NCBI GenBank assembly: GCA_020849795.1 | Contig: JADZFR010000054.1 | Span: 62,001-126,000, forward strand | DNA from: Planctomycetota bacterium | GTDB taxonomy: Bacteria > Planctomycetota > UBA8742 > UBA2392 | DNA length: 64,000 nt | Direction: 5' to 3' | Part shown: positions 45,687 through 54,943 of the stretch, piece by piece | Layout of the letters: each line of letters begins with the position of its first letter | How positions within the stretch are numbered: position 1 is the stretch's first letter | Made by a program: the position numbers and the translations under genes | The notes under the pieces: generated by a model | Told to the model about the DNA's origin: nothing | The model's input: the letters and a program-made list of their open reading frames with translations, nothing else | Database searches by the model: none

Positions 45687-46895
45687 GTGAACGACGAGGC
45701 GCCCACGTTTCAGGAAGCATTCGAGAGCCAGGACTTCTTCCTGCTGCTCGAAGCTGACCGCCACATCAGCATGGCCAGCGCCAACCTGCGCGTGCTGCGC
45801 TACATCAACCCCGTCAACAGCAGCGAAGTCGCCAAGCAGTATGTGCAGCGCGAGAAGTCGCCGCGCCAGAACCCCAAGTACCGCTATCGCGCGCTCGACT
45901 TCGACCCTGAGCACACCAAGGTTGACCTGCTGAACCTGCCCATCATCGACAGTGAACTCGGCCGCATTTACCGCAGCAAGCGCGACGAGGTGTTCAACAC
46001 CATCTGCATGCTGGAAACCCGCGATACCCCTGAGTTCCTTGACAGGTCCAGGCTGCTGTTCGGCACGGCAGACAAGGGCACGCTGAACAAGGCCGAAGAC
46101 TGGCTAAAGCTCGCGCCTGAGCCTGAGGAATCGAACCTGATGGACGCCCGCGAGGCGCGCTCGCGGCTGGATGCGGTGGTGCGGCGCCAGCACTTTCTGT
46201 GCAGCGTGCGCGTGCGCAAGTATCTCAGCAGCGACGCCGCCGCCGGCGAAGCCAGCGTGGCTTTGCGCAAGGGTGCCACCTACAGCATGAACGACATTGC
46301 CGCGCTTGCGGTGCATGAGATTCAAACCCATGTGCTGCGCTCACGTAACGGCGAGATGCAGCCGTTTCGCGCGCTGTTCTTTCACGGCTTTCCGCGCGTG
46401 GATCTGCCGGCGTCAGGCTACCTGGCAACCGAAGAGGGCCTGGCCACGTTCAACGAAGAGCTTGCCAACGTGCTCACGAACCGCCGCAAGCGTTTGCTCG
46501 CCGGGCGCACGAAGGCTGTCTACCTGATGGACAAAGAAGAGCTGCCGTTTGCCGAAATCTTCAACATCCTTGTCGCCGAGCACAAGTTTTCGCGGCAAGA
46601 GGCCTACACCATTTGCGAGCGCGCTTTTCGCGGGGGCGGCTACACGAAAGACCACATCTACTTCAACGGCTACGAGCAAGTGAAGGAACTTTGGCAGCAG
46701 AGCCCCGAGGATTTTGAACTGCTGTACATGGGAAAGGTCGGCGTGCGGCACTTGCCGATCGTCAAGCGCCTGTTCAAGAACGGGCAGGGTATTCTGTACC
46801 CTGCCCGCCACATTCCTGTCTTCTTTACCGAGTTGCAGCCTGAGGTGCGTGCCAAGCTGCCCGTCGAGCGTACCGACGAAGAACGCACCGAGTGA
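45687..46895 (+). CDS. DUF1704/QEGLA-family putative metallopeptidase
   Basis: 402 residues. HEIQTH at residues 210-215 and EEGLA at 249-253 follow the pattern of the DUF1704 (QEGLA motif) family, whose eukaryotic members include the microtubule tyrosine carboxypeptidase MATCAP with HExxTH...EEGLA. The two His and the downstream Glu would bind zinc, and Glu211 would be the catalytic base. The protein is cytosolic with no signal. The GTG start has no strong Shine-Dalgarno. It ends next to the convergent YceI gene. Substrate in bacteria is unknown; the family name 'flavohemoglobin expression-modulating' is a historical label. Confidence 0.75.
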   Translation: MNDEAPTFQEAFESQDFFLLLEADRHISMASANLRVLRYINPVNSSEVAKQYVQREKSPRQNPKYRYRALDFDPEHTKVDLLNLPIIDSELGRIYRSKRDEVFNTICMLETRDTPEFLDRSRLLFGTADKGTLNKAEDWLKLAPEPEESNLMDAREARSRLDAVVRRQHFLCSVRVRKYLSSDAAAGEASVALRKGATYSMNDIAALAVHEIQTHVLRSRNGEMQPFRALFFHGFPRVDLPASGYLATEEGLATFNEELANVLTNRRKRLLAGRTKAVYLMDKEELPFAEIFNILVAEHKFSRQEAYTICERAFRGGGYTKDHIYFNGYEQVKELWQQSPEDFELLYMGKVGVRHLPIVKRLFKNGQGILYPARHIPVFFTELQPEVRAKLPVERTDEERTE

Positions 46896-47531
46896 TTACT
46901 TCGCGCTGATGTTGAGCGTCAGGCCGACGTCATCCTTGATCAGGTCATCTTCGCGGCCTTTGAAGCTGACCTTCCAGTCGTGGCGATTGATCTTGAACTC
47001 GGCGGTCGTGGTCACGCTGTCGTTGCTGACCTTGATGGTTGCCGGAAAGCTGATCGACTTCGTGGTGCCGCGCATGGTCAGGTTACCGGTCACGGTGTGC
47101 GTGCCACCCTCGCCGCCCTCTTTGATCTCGGTCGAGATAAACTTCGACTTCGGGTGCTCTTCGACCAGGAAGAAGTCGCCCGTTTTCAGGTGGCCCGTCA
47201 GTTTTTCATTGTCCTTGTCCGGGTCATCGGTCCAGATTGAGCTCATCTCAATCTCCACTTCCACCTGCTTGATCGTTGTTCCGGTGTCGCTGAGGATCAC
47301 CTTGCCGCTGAACTTCTTGAACCCGCCTTTGTGGCTGCCGGTAACTTTGGCGCCGTGAAAGCCGATCTTGCTGCCTTCGTTGCTGAACGTGAACTCTTTG
47401 CCCTTCTCGTGGGTGACTTCTTTGGCATCGCTGGCGTTGGCCTTGGCGTAGTTGGCCAAGGGGTCGCTGCAGCCGGCGACAAGCAGTATTCCGAGCAGCA
47501 TGACTGGCAAGAGTGTGGTAAGTGCGCGCAT
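46896..47531 (-). CDS. YceI-family lipoprotein
   Basis: 211 residues with a lipobox ending LVAGC (Cys21). The body is the YceI lipocalin-like barrel: FSNEGSKIGFHGAKVTGSH, EMSSIWTDD, HLKTGDFF..EHP, GNLTMRGTTKSISFPATI, and FKINRHDWKVSF. YceI proteins bind polyisoprenoids or other lipid chains in the periplasm; being lipid-anchored is less usual. It abuts the DUF1704 gene stop convergently. AGGAG is seven bases before the ATG, and two palindromes lie in the leader. Confidence 0.88.
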   Translation of the reverse strand: MRALTTLLPVMLLGILLVAGCSDPLANYAKANASDAKEVTHEKGKEFTFSNEGSKIGFHGAKVTGSHKGGFKKFSGKVILSDTGTTIKQVEVEIEMSSIWTDDPDKDNEKLTGHLKTGDFFLVEEHPKSKFISTEIKEGGEGGTHTVTGNLTMRGTTKSISFPATIKVSNDSVTTTAEFKINRHDWKVSFKGREDDLIKDDVGLTLNISAK

Positions 47532-47563
47532 GAGTTTCTCCTGGTTCCGGACTGTGTAGTGGA

Positions 47564-47635
47564 CTGGTACCAGAGAAACATCGTTCGATATCGAATCATT
47601 CCGGAATTGTGTGACTTTTCATCGGTCTTGTTCAA
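47564..47635 (-). promoter_or_regulatory. yceI-type gene promoter region with two palindromes
   Basis: Minus strand: TTGAAC (47635-47630), 18-base spacer, CACAAT (47611-47606), inside the 3' end of the GYF gene. Downstream in the leader, two perfect palindromes: TTCGATATCGAA (47584-47595) and CTGGTACCAG (47564-47573), possible repressor sites. Regulator unknown. Confidence 0.4.
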
Positions 47636-48338
47636 TCAGGAACACGACGACGGCTGCGAAAAGCAGCAGCACCAGCCCGCCGCTCACAATGCCGGCGACT
47701 GCGAGCCCGCGGCCGGTCTTGGGGCCGGTGGGTTGTGTTTCTCTCAGCGCCATCACGCCCATTACGATGCCGCCAATGCTCAGCGGCATGCAGACAATCA
47801 CCGATGCTAACGAAACAACCAGCGACGCAATCGCCAGGCCGCTCGTGCCGCCTGCGGTCGCGTAATAGTTTTGGGGCTGCCCGCCGTACGGTTGCTGGTA
47901 GTTCGGGTACGCCTGTGGGTAGGCGCCGGCCTGCGCATTGCCGGGGTACGGATAAGAGGGCTGCTGCGGGAACTGGGGGTATTGCGGGTACGGCTGCGCA
48001 GCATGTTGCGCCACCGGGTACTGCGGGTACTGGCTTGGCCGGGCAGGCGTCGGCATAGCCGCGGGCTGCTGGTAGTGCGCCTGCGCCCGGTAGGGCTCGA
48101 CGGGTTGAAAACCGCCCGCGCTGCTTGCTGGCGCACTTTCGGTGGGGGCAGGGCTCGAAGCCGCGGGCGTTGTCTCTGCCATGTGGGCAACTTCGGCGGC
48201 CTTCAGCGGTCGCTCTGTGCCTTCTTCATACAGCTTGGCGCCAAGCGGAATCTTGCCCTGCTTGATGCCGCGGGCAATCGCATCGGCCGGGAACGGGCCC
48301 TTGCGGCCGGCTGTCGTCTCAAGGAAGTAGCGCGCCAT
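47619..48338 (-). CDS. GYF_2 domain membrane protein with Tyr/Pro/Gln-rich middle
   Basis: 239 residues. The first about 60 residues match a GYF_2-type domain (ETTAGRKGPFPADAIARGI: the 'GP' and downstream hydrophobics). A long disordered centre (about 70-165) is built of YPQYP-like repeats. The C-terminus has two membrane segments (about 170-195 and 210-235) of the DUF4190 type with GGIVMGVMAL. Its topology: GYF domain and disordered part in the cytosol with a hairpin anchor. Role unknown; GYF domains bind proline-rich peptides, so self-interaction is possible (inference). Confidence 0.78.
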   Translation of the reverse strand: MARYFLETTAGRKGPFPADAIARGIKQGKIPLGAKLYEEGTERPLKAAEVAHMAETTPAASSPAPTESAPASSAGGFQPVEPYRAQAHYQQPAAMPTPARPSQYPQYPVAQHAAQPYPQYPQFPQQPSYPYPGNAQAGAYPQAYPNYQQPYGGQPQNYYATAGGTSGLAIASLVVSLASVIVCMPLSIGGIVMGVMALRETQPTGPKTGRGLAVAGIVSGGLVLLLFAAVVVFLIEQDR

Positions 48339-48477
48339 GGCGAGATCATACTAGCCGCAATCCCGAGCATCCACGAGCCAGCCGGCAGGGTGCATCACGG
48401 CATCGTTAATCTCTGTAGCCTCTTGTGGATGCGAGTTTTCGTGTTTTCGTGTTGGCGGCACTCAACGGACCAGAACC

Positions 48478-49470
<993 letters not shown>

Positions 49471-49535
49471 AATGAACGGTGGCTGTGGCATTACCGGCTG
49501 AAAACCCGGGGCTCACAGCAGGCAAGGAGCAAACC

Positions 49536-50375
49536 ATGTACGACAACAGACCCAACCAGAACCAGTACGGCGGCTATCCTCCGCAGCCGCAGCAGTACCA
49601 GCAATACCCGCAATACGCGCCGGTGCCCCATGCCCACGCCCAGCCGGCTTATGGGCAGCCTTACGGTGCGCAAGAACTTTACGGAGAGCAGCGCTACGAG
49701 GGCGACCTGAGCGAACCCGCCGTGGCGGCATTTGCCAAGAAGGTCTATGCCTACTTCGGCAGCGCATTGCTGGTAGCGATGGCCGCGGCATTCGGCGGTA
49801 CCATGGCTGTCGATCACTTCGCGAGCGTGGGCAACGTCAGCGCGATCAATGGCATCTGGATCGGCTCGCTGGTGGCATTTTTCGCCAGCTACCTGATTGT
49901 GGTGTTCAGCCGCAAGAGCCACAGCTCGCTCAAGACGGGCCTTCTATATGTGTTTGCCGCGTCGGCGGGCGGCATGTTGGCGCCGGTGCTTATGGCGCAT
50001 GTGGCTGCGGGCATGGGCATGGCCATTGTGTTCGCGTTCGGCATCGCGAGCGTGATCTTCTTCGGCATCAGCGTGTACGTGCTGGCCACGGGCAAGGACT
50101 TCCGGGGCCTGGGCTCGTACCTGGTGATCGGCATCCTGGTGATTGTCGGTGTGTGGCTGATGAGCCTGTTCATCAGCTTTCCCAGCGTGCTTCACACGGT
50201 GCTGATGGGCGGCGGCATGCTGCTGTTTATCGGCTTCACGTTGTTTGACACCTCGCGCGTGGTGCGCGACAACTTCTACGCCAACGACGCGGTGTCGGCT
50301 GCGATCAACTTGTTGTACGACTTCTTCATGCTGTTCCGTTACGCGCTGTACTTCATGGGCGCAAGCCGCGACTAG
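49536..50375 (+). CDS. Bax inhibitor-1/YccA family membrane protein
   Basis: 279 residues. The first about 60 are disordered and rich in Tyr/Pro/Gln (QQYQQYPQYAPVP), followed by seven membrane helices. C-terminal LLYDFFMLFRYALYFMG and FTLFDTSRVV are family landmarks of the TMBIM/YccA group, which conduct or leak calcium and modulate membrane protease FtsH in bacteria. The start at 49536 has AAGGAG six bases upstream; a start 19 codons earlier lacks support. A strong terminator follows. Confidence 0.88.
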   Translation: MYDNRPNQNQYGGYPPQPQQYQQYPQYAPVPHAHAQPAYGQPYGAQELYGEQRYEGDLSEPAVAAFAKKVYAYFGSALLVAMAAAFGGTMAVDHFASVGNVSAINGIWIGSLVAFFASYLIVVFSRKSHSSLKTGLLYVFAASAGGMLAPVLMAHVAAGMGMAIVFAFGIASVIFFGISVYVLATGKDFRGLGSYLVIGILVIVGVWLMSLFISFPSVLHTVLMGGGMLLFIGFTLFDTSRVVRDNFYANDAVSAAINLLYDFFMLFRYALYFMGASRD

Positions 50376-50397
50376 AGAGTCTGCCCGAGAGTGGCCA

Positions 50398-50434
50398 CTC
50401 GACCCGCGCCCTTTGGTGCGGGTCGAGGCGTTTA
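50398..50434 (+). terminator. Intrinsic terminator
   Basis: A 13-bp stem with one mismatch (50398-50410 with 50415-50427, loop CTTT) is followed by GCGTTTAA. It ends the trpS/Bax-inhibitor run, 22 bases after the stop. Confidence 0.7.
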
Positions 50435-50497
50435 ACCGGCACTCGGTGCGTCGCGGCGACTACCGAAACGCGCGTTTGGTGATTCAATCAGCACACC

Positions 50498-52195
50498 ATG
50501 CCCAAGAAGTTCAAAAAGGCGGCTTCCAAACGGCATCGCGGCAGCGCGATGCAGCATCGCGCCACCAAGGCCGCCGGCGCCCGCACGCGCCGCCGCAACG
50601 CCAAGGTGATCGGCAAGCGCAAACGCAAACGCGTGGAGCCTACCGAGACTCGGCCAAGCTTTTCCCCGCGCGAGACAGCGCAGGGCAAGCCGTTCACGCG
50701 CCGCCAGAAGTCTGCGGCTGAACTTGGTCGCGAGAGCCATGCCCCGGAAGATGGTCTGCGACTGCCGATTGTCGCCATTGTCGGCCGCCCCAATGTCGGC
50801 AAGAGCAGCCTGTTCAACCGTTTGGCTGGCAGCCGCATCGCGATTGAAGACCCGCGCCCCGGCACCACCCGCGACCGCGTTTCGGCGTATGTGAGAGTGC
50901 GGGATGTGCCGGGCGGAAGCTCGAAGGGCAAGGGCAAGCGCAAGTTTGTGGCCACCGAGTCGGACGATTCCGCAGACGCGGGACACGCCCGCCCGGGGGC
51001 AGACGTTTCGCGCGATGAGCGCATGGTTGAGCTGATCGATACCGCCGGCATCGGCATCGTGGATGAGCAGCGCGTCAACGAGCACGTGCACGAGCAGATC
51101 CGAAACGCAATCGCGTCAGCCGACGTGGTGTTGTTCGTGGCCGACATCCAGGACGGCGTGCTTACGCTGGATTCGGAAGCCGCAGGCATCCTGCGTCGCA
51201 GCGGCCGCAAATGCCTGCTGGTCGCAAACAAAGCCGATGACCCGCGCCACGATGCGCTGGGCTCAAATCTGTACGAGCTTGGCCTTGGCGACCCGATACC
51301 GGTCAGCGCAAAGGGCAACCGCAACATCAAGCTGCTGCGCAGTGCGATTCTCGGTGTGCTGCCGCCGCGCAGCGAAGCCGAGAACGTTGAGCCGCCCGAA
51401 CTGCTTCTGGCGATTGTCGGTCGGCGCAACGTCGGCAAATCCACGCTGGTCAATGCGCTGGCCGAGGACGAACGCGTGATCGCCAGCGAAATGGAAGGCA
51501 CAACCCGCGACAGCATTGACGTGCGCTTCAGTTATGACGGCAGTTCGTTCGTCGCGATTGATACCGCCGGAGTGCGCCGCAAACAGAGTCTGGAGCACAG
51601 TGTCGAGTTTTTCAGCCAAAGCCGCAGCTTTCGCGCCGTGCGCCGTGCCAGCGTAACCGTGCTGATGCTGGATGCGCGCGAGCCCGTCACCAAGCTTGAC
51701 CGGCAACTTGCCGATCTCGCCGCCCGCGAATGCAAGCCGCTGATTATCGCCGTGAACAAGTGGGACCTGATCAAGGAAGCCCAGACGGGCGAGTTCGAAG
51801 AGTACCTGCGCGGCAAGCTGAACCAGGTGAACTATGCTCCGCTGGTCTTTCTGTCTGCCAAAGACGGCAGGAACGTTTTTGCGCTGGTTGACCTTGCCCG
51901 CGAGCTTCACAAGCAAGCCGGCCAACGCGTCGGCACCGGCGAACTGAACCGCCTGATCAACGCGGCGTTCGACCGGCACCATCCGCAACCCCGCCAGAGC
52001 CGTTTGGGCAAGATCTTCTACTCCACACAGGTTGAGACGTTTCCGCCCAAGGTCGTTTTGTTCGTGAACGACCCTGACCTGTTTCCCGAAAACTGGCGGA
52101 CGTATCTGCGCAATCGGCTGCAGGAGACCTCGCCGTTTCGTGAGGTTCCGATCCGGTTGAAGTTCCGCGCGCGCGATAAGGTTGTGCTGAGTTAG
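50498..52195 (+). CDS. der: GTPase Der (EngA), with extension and insert
   Basis: Ribosome-assembly GTPase with two tandem G domains and a C-terminal KH-like domain. First domain: GRPNVGKSS (96-104), DTAGI (181-185), NKAD. Second: GRRNVGKST, DTAGV, NKWD. At 565 residues it is about 100 longer than normal. The extra parts are residues 1-88, a highly basic extension (KRHRG, RKRKRVEP), and about 137-175, an insert between switch I and the DTAG motif with KGKGKRKF then acidic residues. These may add rRNA contacts (inference). No strong Shine-Dalgarno is seen at ATG 50498. Confidence 0.93.
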   Translation: MPKKFKKAASKRHRGSAMQHRATKAAGARTRRRNAKVIGKRKRKRVEPTETRPSFSPRETAQGKPFTRRQKSAAELGRESHAPEDGLRLPIVAIVGRPNVGKSSLFNRLAGSRIAIEDPRPGTTRDRVSAYVRVRDVPGGSSKGKGKRKFVATESDDSADAGHARPGADVSRDERMVELIDTAGIGIVDEQRVNEHVHEQIRNAIASADVVLFVADIQDGVLTLDSEAAGILRRSGRKCLLVANKADDPRHDALGSNLYELGLGDPIPVSAKGNRNIKLLRSAILGVLPPRSEAENVEPPELLLAIVGRRNVGKSTLVNALAEDERVIASEMEGTTRDSIDVRFSYDGSSFVAIDTAGVRRKQSLEHSVEFFSQSRSFRAVRRASVTVLMLDAREPVTKLDRQLADLAARECKPLIIAVNKWDLIKEAQTGEFEEYLRGKLNQVNYAPLVFLSAKDGRNVFALVDLARELHKQAGQRVGTGELNRLINAAFDRHHPQPRQSRLGKIFYSTQVETFPPKVVLFVNDPDLFPENWRTYLRNRLQETSPFREVPIRLKFRARDKVVLS

Positions 52196-52292
52196 CCGAG
52201 GCACGAGACCCAACGGCCGGGAGCGTGCATCGGCGCGCCCCGATTGTTTCAACAATTCATTCACTCGTGTGGAAAAGAAAGTGTCAGCAACT

Positions 52293-52321
52293 TGCTTGAC
52301 GCGTCAAGGACATGGGATACA
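52293..52321 (+). promoter_or_regulatory. Possible promoter of the mini-ORF unit
   Basis: TTGCTT (52293-52298), 17 bases, GATACA (52316-52321). The 14-nt palindrome CTTGACGCGTCAAG lies across the spacer, where a bound dimer would block polymerase. Hexamers match the consensus only moderately. Confidence 0.35.
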
Positions 52322-52434
52322 CTTCCTGTGCGTGCAAGAAGTTGCGCGCTCCAGTCGCCCGGACGCGGGCGCTACCAGATCCGGCCTCACCGGCGCGCAG
52401 CTTTCGCCGCCGGGTGACGCCAAGGCCCTGAACG

Positions 52435-52447
52435 AAAGGAGGTGATC
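52435..52447 (+). promoter_or_regulatory. Perfect 13-nt Shine-Dalgarno / anti-SD complement
   Basis: AAAGGAGGTGATC is the exact complement of the conserved 3' end of bacterial 16S rRNA (GATCACCTCCTTT). Ordinary ribosome binding sites in this window match 4-5 bases. It ends one base before the GTG of the 13-codon ORF; GGAGG-to-GTG spacing is six bases, which is optimal. Confidence 0.75.
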
Positions 52448-52448
52448 T

Positions 52449-52490
52449 GTGAGTAACAAAGCCGATCGAAAGCGTGGGGGGCTCATCTAA
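52449..52490 (+). CDS. 13-codon basic mini-ORF, MSNKADRKRGGLI
   Basis: GTG at 52449 to TAA at 52488-52490. The peptide is short and basic (Lys, Arg, Lys, Arg). It lies directly behind the extreme ribosome binding site, so if transcribed it should be translated very strongly. It is followed by hairpins at 52502-52522 and 52552-52575. It may be a leader peptide, a small ribosome-targeting peptide, or only a spacer for a ribosome-binding RNA. Not homologous to anything I know; short enough that translation cannot be proven from sequence. Confidence 0.5.
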   Translation: MSNKADRKRGGLI

Positions 52491-52551
52491 CTGAGACCGA
52501 CGGGCTTGGTTGGATCCAGCCCATCCCCTGCGTATAGTATACGCTGGATAA

Positions 52552-52583
52552 GGGGCGGCCCGAGTGGGTCGCCCCTGCCGGTT
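52552..52583 (+). terminator. Hairpin ending the mini-ORF unit
   Basis: Stem 52552-52561 with 52566-52575, including one G-T pair, loop GAGT; followed by TGCCGGTTT, a weak T tract. A second hairpin (52502-52522) precedes it. Confidence 0.55.
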
Positions 52584-52657
52584 TAATCGAACTTGCGGCG
52601 GCGCGAACGAAACCAAAGTCCCACCGCGGGAGCATTCTCGGGCCGCTCCGCATACCC

Positions 52658-52685
52658 TTGCGCCCCCTGCCGCGAACGCTAAAAC
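52658..52685 (+). promoter_or_regulatory. Possible nuoA promoter
   Basis: TTGCGC (52658-52663), 16 bases, TAAAAC (52680-52685), just before the GGAG and GTG start of nuoA. Moderate match only. Confidence 0.4.
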
Positions 52686-52708
52686 TGCTGCGGATAACGG
52701 AGTTACGC

Positions 52709-53182
52709 GTGACTGCTGACCTGTTCGGTATCTTTGTGTATGGCATCCTGATCTTCTCCGTCGCGGCGGGCGGGTTGATTGTTTCGGCGCTGGTCGGCAA
52801 GCGCAAAAAGGGTTTTGTCAAAGAAGAACCCTATGAGTGCGGCGTGCCGCAGATCGGCGAGACCCGCACCGAGTTCAACGTGCGCTTCTTTATCCTTGCC
52901 ATGCTGTTCGTTCTCTTCGACATCGAAACCGTGCTGCTGGCGCCTTACGCCGCGACCTTCATCGCCGACGTGCACGAGGGCAAGGGCCTTGAGTACCTTG
53001 CTGAAGTCGCTGTGTTCCTTGCGGTGCTGGGCTTTGGTTTGCTGTACGCGTGGCGCAAGGGCGTGCTGGACTGGAACGTGCCCCTGGGCCACAACCCGGA
53101 CGAAGTGGTCTCGCGCGTGATTGCGGGCGAAGCCGACGACCAGGCATCCAAGAAGCCTGTGGAGGCCGCCCATGGGCATTGA
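52709..53182 (+). CDS. nuoA: NADH-quinone oxidoreductase subunit A
   Basis: 157-residue membrane subunit of complex I with three helices. [13 protein letters not shown] and [20 protein letters not shown] are the family landmarks; the conserved Asp/Glu of helix 2 and the Cys loop are present. The C-terminus is longer than in E. coli. The GTG start has GGAG six bases upstream. It overlaps nuoB by 11 bases. Confidence 0.95.
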   Translation: MTADLFGIFVYGILIFSVAAGGLIVSALVGKRKKGFVKEEPYECGVPQIGETRTEFNVRFFILAMLFVLFDIETVLLAPYAATFIADVHEGKGLEYLAEVAVFLAVLGFGLLYAWRKGVLDWNVPLGHNPDEVVSRVIAGEADDQASKKPVEAAHGH

Positions 53183-53687
53183 GCAGATGATTCCCAGCCT
53201 TGCCGGCGAGGGCTTCTTTACCACCCAGATCAACAAGGTGATCGGCTGGGCGCGCAAGAACAGCCTTTGGCCATACCCGTTCGGAACGGCCTGTTGCGCG
53301 ATCGAGATGATGGCGACACTCAACAGCCGCTACGACTTATCCCGCTTCGGCACCGAGGTGATTCGCTTCAGCCCGCGCCAGAGCGACCTGCTGATCGTCA
53401 GCGGCCGCGTGGTGCTGAAGATGATGCCGGTGCTGACCGAGATCTACCAGCAGATGGGCGAGCCGAAGTGGGTGATCAGCATGGGTGCCTGCGCCAGCAC
53501 GGGCGGAGTGTTCAACACGTACCCGCAGATCCAGGGCGTCGACCAGTTCATCCCGGTGGATGTGTACGTGCCGGGGTGCCCGCCGCGGCCGGAAAGCCTG
53601 ATTGACGCGGTGCTGAAGATCCAGCAGATCATTGACGGCCAGGCCGAGCGTGGTGAGTTCACGCGCCCGACGGTGGAAGCCAACTGA
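53172..53687 (+). CDS. nuoB: NADH-quinone oxidoreductase subunit B
   Basis: 171-residue subunit carrying cluster N2, which hands electrons to quinone. Cluster ligands are in [20 protein letters not shown] and VPGCPPRPE, four cysteines in the conserved arrangement. The ATG at 53172 has GGAGG six bases upstream; the longer frame to 53121 is out of keeping with the family. It stands between nuoA and nuoC. Confidence 0.97.
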   Translation: MGIEQMIPSLAGEGFFTTQINKVIGWARKNSLWPYPFGTACCAIEMMATLNSRYDLSRFGTEVIRFSPRQSDLLIVSGRVVLKMMPVLTEIYQQMGEPKWVISMGACASTGGVFNTYPQIQGVDQFIPVDVYVPGCPPRPESLIDAVLKIQQIIDGQAERGEFTRPTVEAN

Positions 53688-54274
53688 TGACCGAAGCCGC
53701 GAAACCGGAGCCCAAGCTGCCGCCGACGCATGATGCCCATGCCAAGTCGCCGCGTGTGCTTGAGGAAAATCAGCTCGATCATGAGCTGCTGCGCCGCAAG
53801 TTCGGGGCCCTGGTTACCGACATCCGTACCGAGTTCAAACAGACCGTGATCTACACGACGCCCGCAAACGTCGTGAAGGCATTGGCCATTGCCCACGGCG
53901 ACCCTGAGCTGAACTTCAACATGCTCACGGACATCACAGCCGTCGACAACATGCGCCGCGCTGACTTTGATCCCGAGAAGCGCTTTACGGTGATCCACAC
54001 CGTGTACAGCGTGCCGAACAAGAAACGTATTCGCTTCGAGACGGTGGTGGGTGAAAGCGACCCGCGCGTGCCCAGCGCAGCCGCCGTGTACAAGGGCGCC
54101 GCCTGGGTCGAGCGCGAAGTCTTTGACATGTTTGGCGTGATCTTCGACGGCCACCCGGAACTGCGGCGTGTGCTGATGCCCGACTACTACGAGCACTTCC
54201 CGCTGCGCAAGGACTACCCGCTGACTGGCCGCGGCGAGCGCGACAACTTTGTCCGCGCCGAAGAACTGGGGTAG
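53687..54274 (+). CDS. nuoC: NADH-quinone oxidoreductase subunit C
   Basis: 195-residue peripheral-arm subunit (30 kDa family). WVEREVFDMFGVIFDGHPELRR and the C-terminal RKDYPLTG are diagnostic. The first 25 residues are variable. Start overlaps nuoB's TGA by one base (TGATG), so translation is coupled. The rest of complex I (nuoD onward) is not here: a minus-strand methyltransferase gene follows directly. Confidence 0.95.
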   Translation: MTEAAKPEPKLPPTHDAHAKSPRVLEENQLDHELLRRKFGALVTDIRTEFKQTVIYTTPANVVKALAIAHGDPELNFNMLTDITAVDNMRRADFDPEKRFTVIHTVYSVPNKKRIRFETVVGESDPRVPSAAAVYKGAAWVEREVFDMFGVIFDGHPELRRVLMPDYYEHFPLRKDYPLTGRGERDNFVRAEELG

Positions 54275-54275
54275 T

Positions 54276-54926
54276 TCAGAGTCGCTCACACAGCAGTACC
54301 AGCTTCTCGCTGAACGGCGGCATGTTCCAGACTCGCTTCACGCAGCGCAATCCGGCCTCTTGCAAGTCCGCGTTCAGTTCTCGAAGTGTGTAGCGATGTT
54401 CGGGCACTTTCACGCGCATGCCAAGCGCGCGGCGCAGTTTCTTCCACCACAGGCCAAGGCTGTACTTGTGACGCACGTCGATCACGACGTAGCGCCCGAC
54501 CCGCGCGTACTCGCGGTAGATGCGGATGCGCACGTCACGCGGCACGTGCATCAGAAAGCGAATGCTCATCACCAGGTCGATGCTGCCATCCGCAAACGGC
54601 AGCTTCTCGGCATCCATGCGGGCACTGCCCAACAACCCGGCGGCTGCGTACTCCCGCGCGGCCATCAGCATGGGCTGTGAAATGTCGCCGTTCACCAGCC
54701 TCCATCCGTGCTCAAGAATGCGTTGGGTGAAGCGGCCTGTACCGCATGGCAGGTCAAGCACGCTCGCGATCGGAAGGCCCCGCGTTGCATGGAGAATCAT
54801 GCGCCACTTGCGCTCAGACTTCGGCCCGGACACCCCGCCCTTGAAGCGGCGGTCGTCATATCCGGCGACCACGTCGCCGCGCTGGTAGTGCTGTTTCTTG
54901 GATTGCCAGTCAGGTTCGGCAGACAA
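54276..54926 (-). CDS. Class I SAM-dependent methyltransferase
   Basis: 216 residues, Methyltransf_11-like. Motif [12 protein letters not shown], then [22 protein letters not shown] and a HVPRD loop. The SAM site is intact. C-terminal region has a Trp/Lys-rich segment ([10 protein letters not shown]) that could bind membranes or nucleic acid. Substrate unknown; a small-molecule or lipid methylation is as likely as protein. Convergent with nuoC, one base apart. Confidence 0.85.
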   Translation of the reverse strand: MSAEPDWQSKKQHYQRGDVVAGYDDRRFKGGVSGPKSERKWRMILHATRGLPIASVLDLPCGTGRFTQRILEHGWRLVNGDISQPMLMAAREYAAAGLLGSARMDAEKLPFADGSIDLVMSIRFLMHVPRDVRIRIYREYARVGRYVVIDVRHKYSLGLWWKKLRRALGMRVKVPEHRYTLRELNADLQEAGLRCVKRVWNMPPFSEKLVLLCERL

Positions 54927-54943
54927 GCGCGGCTCCCCGGCGC

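Larger units (their letters stand above)
52196..52708. other. Intergenic stretch with palindromes, mini-ORF and hairpins
   Basis: 513 bases between der and nuoA, with no ordinary gene. In order: a perfect 14-nt palindrome CTTGACGCGTCAAG (52295-52308) overlapping a possible promoter, an about 100-base leader, the anti-Shine-Dalgarno complement and 13-codon ORF, three hairpin/palindrome elements (52502-52522, 52530-52544, 52552-52575), and the nuoA promoter. This is consistent with an independent small transcription unit. Confidence 0.55.

Noticed and set aside
43971..45914. 647-codon minus-strand frame antisense to ffh
   Set aside because: It mirrors the clear ffh gene; His/Ala/Leu-rich shadow composition.
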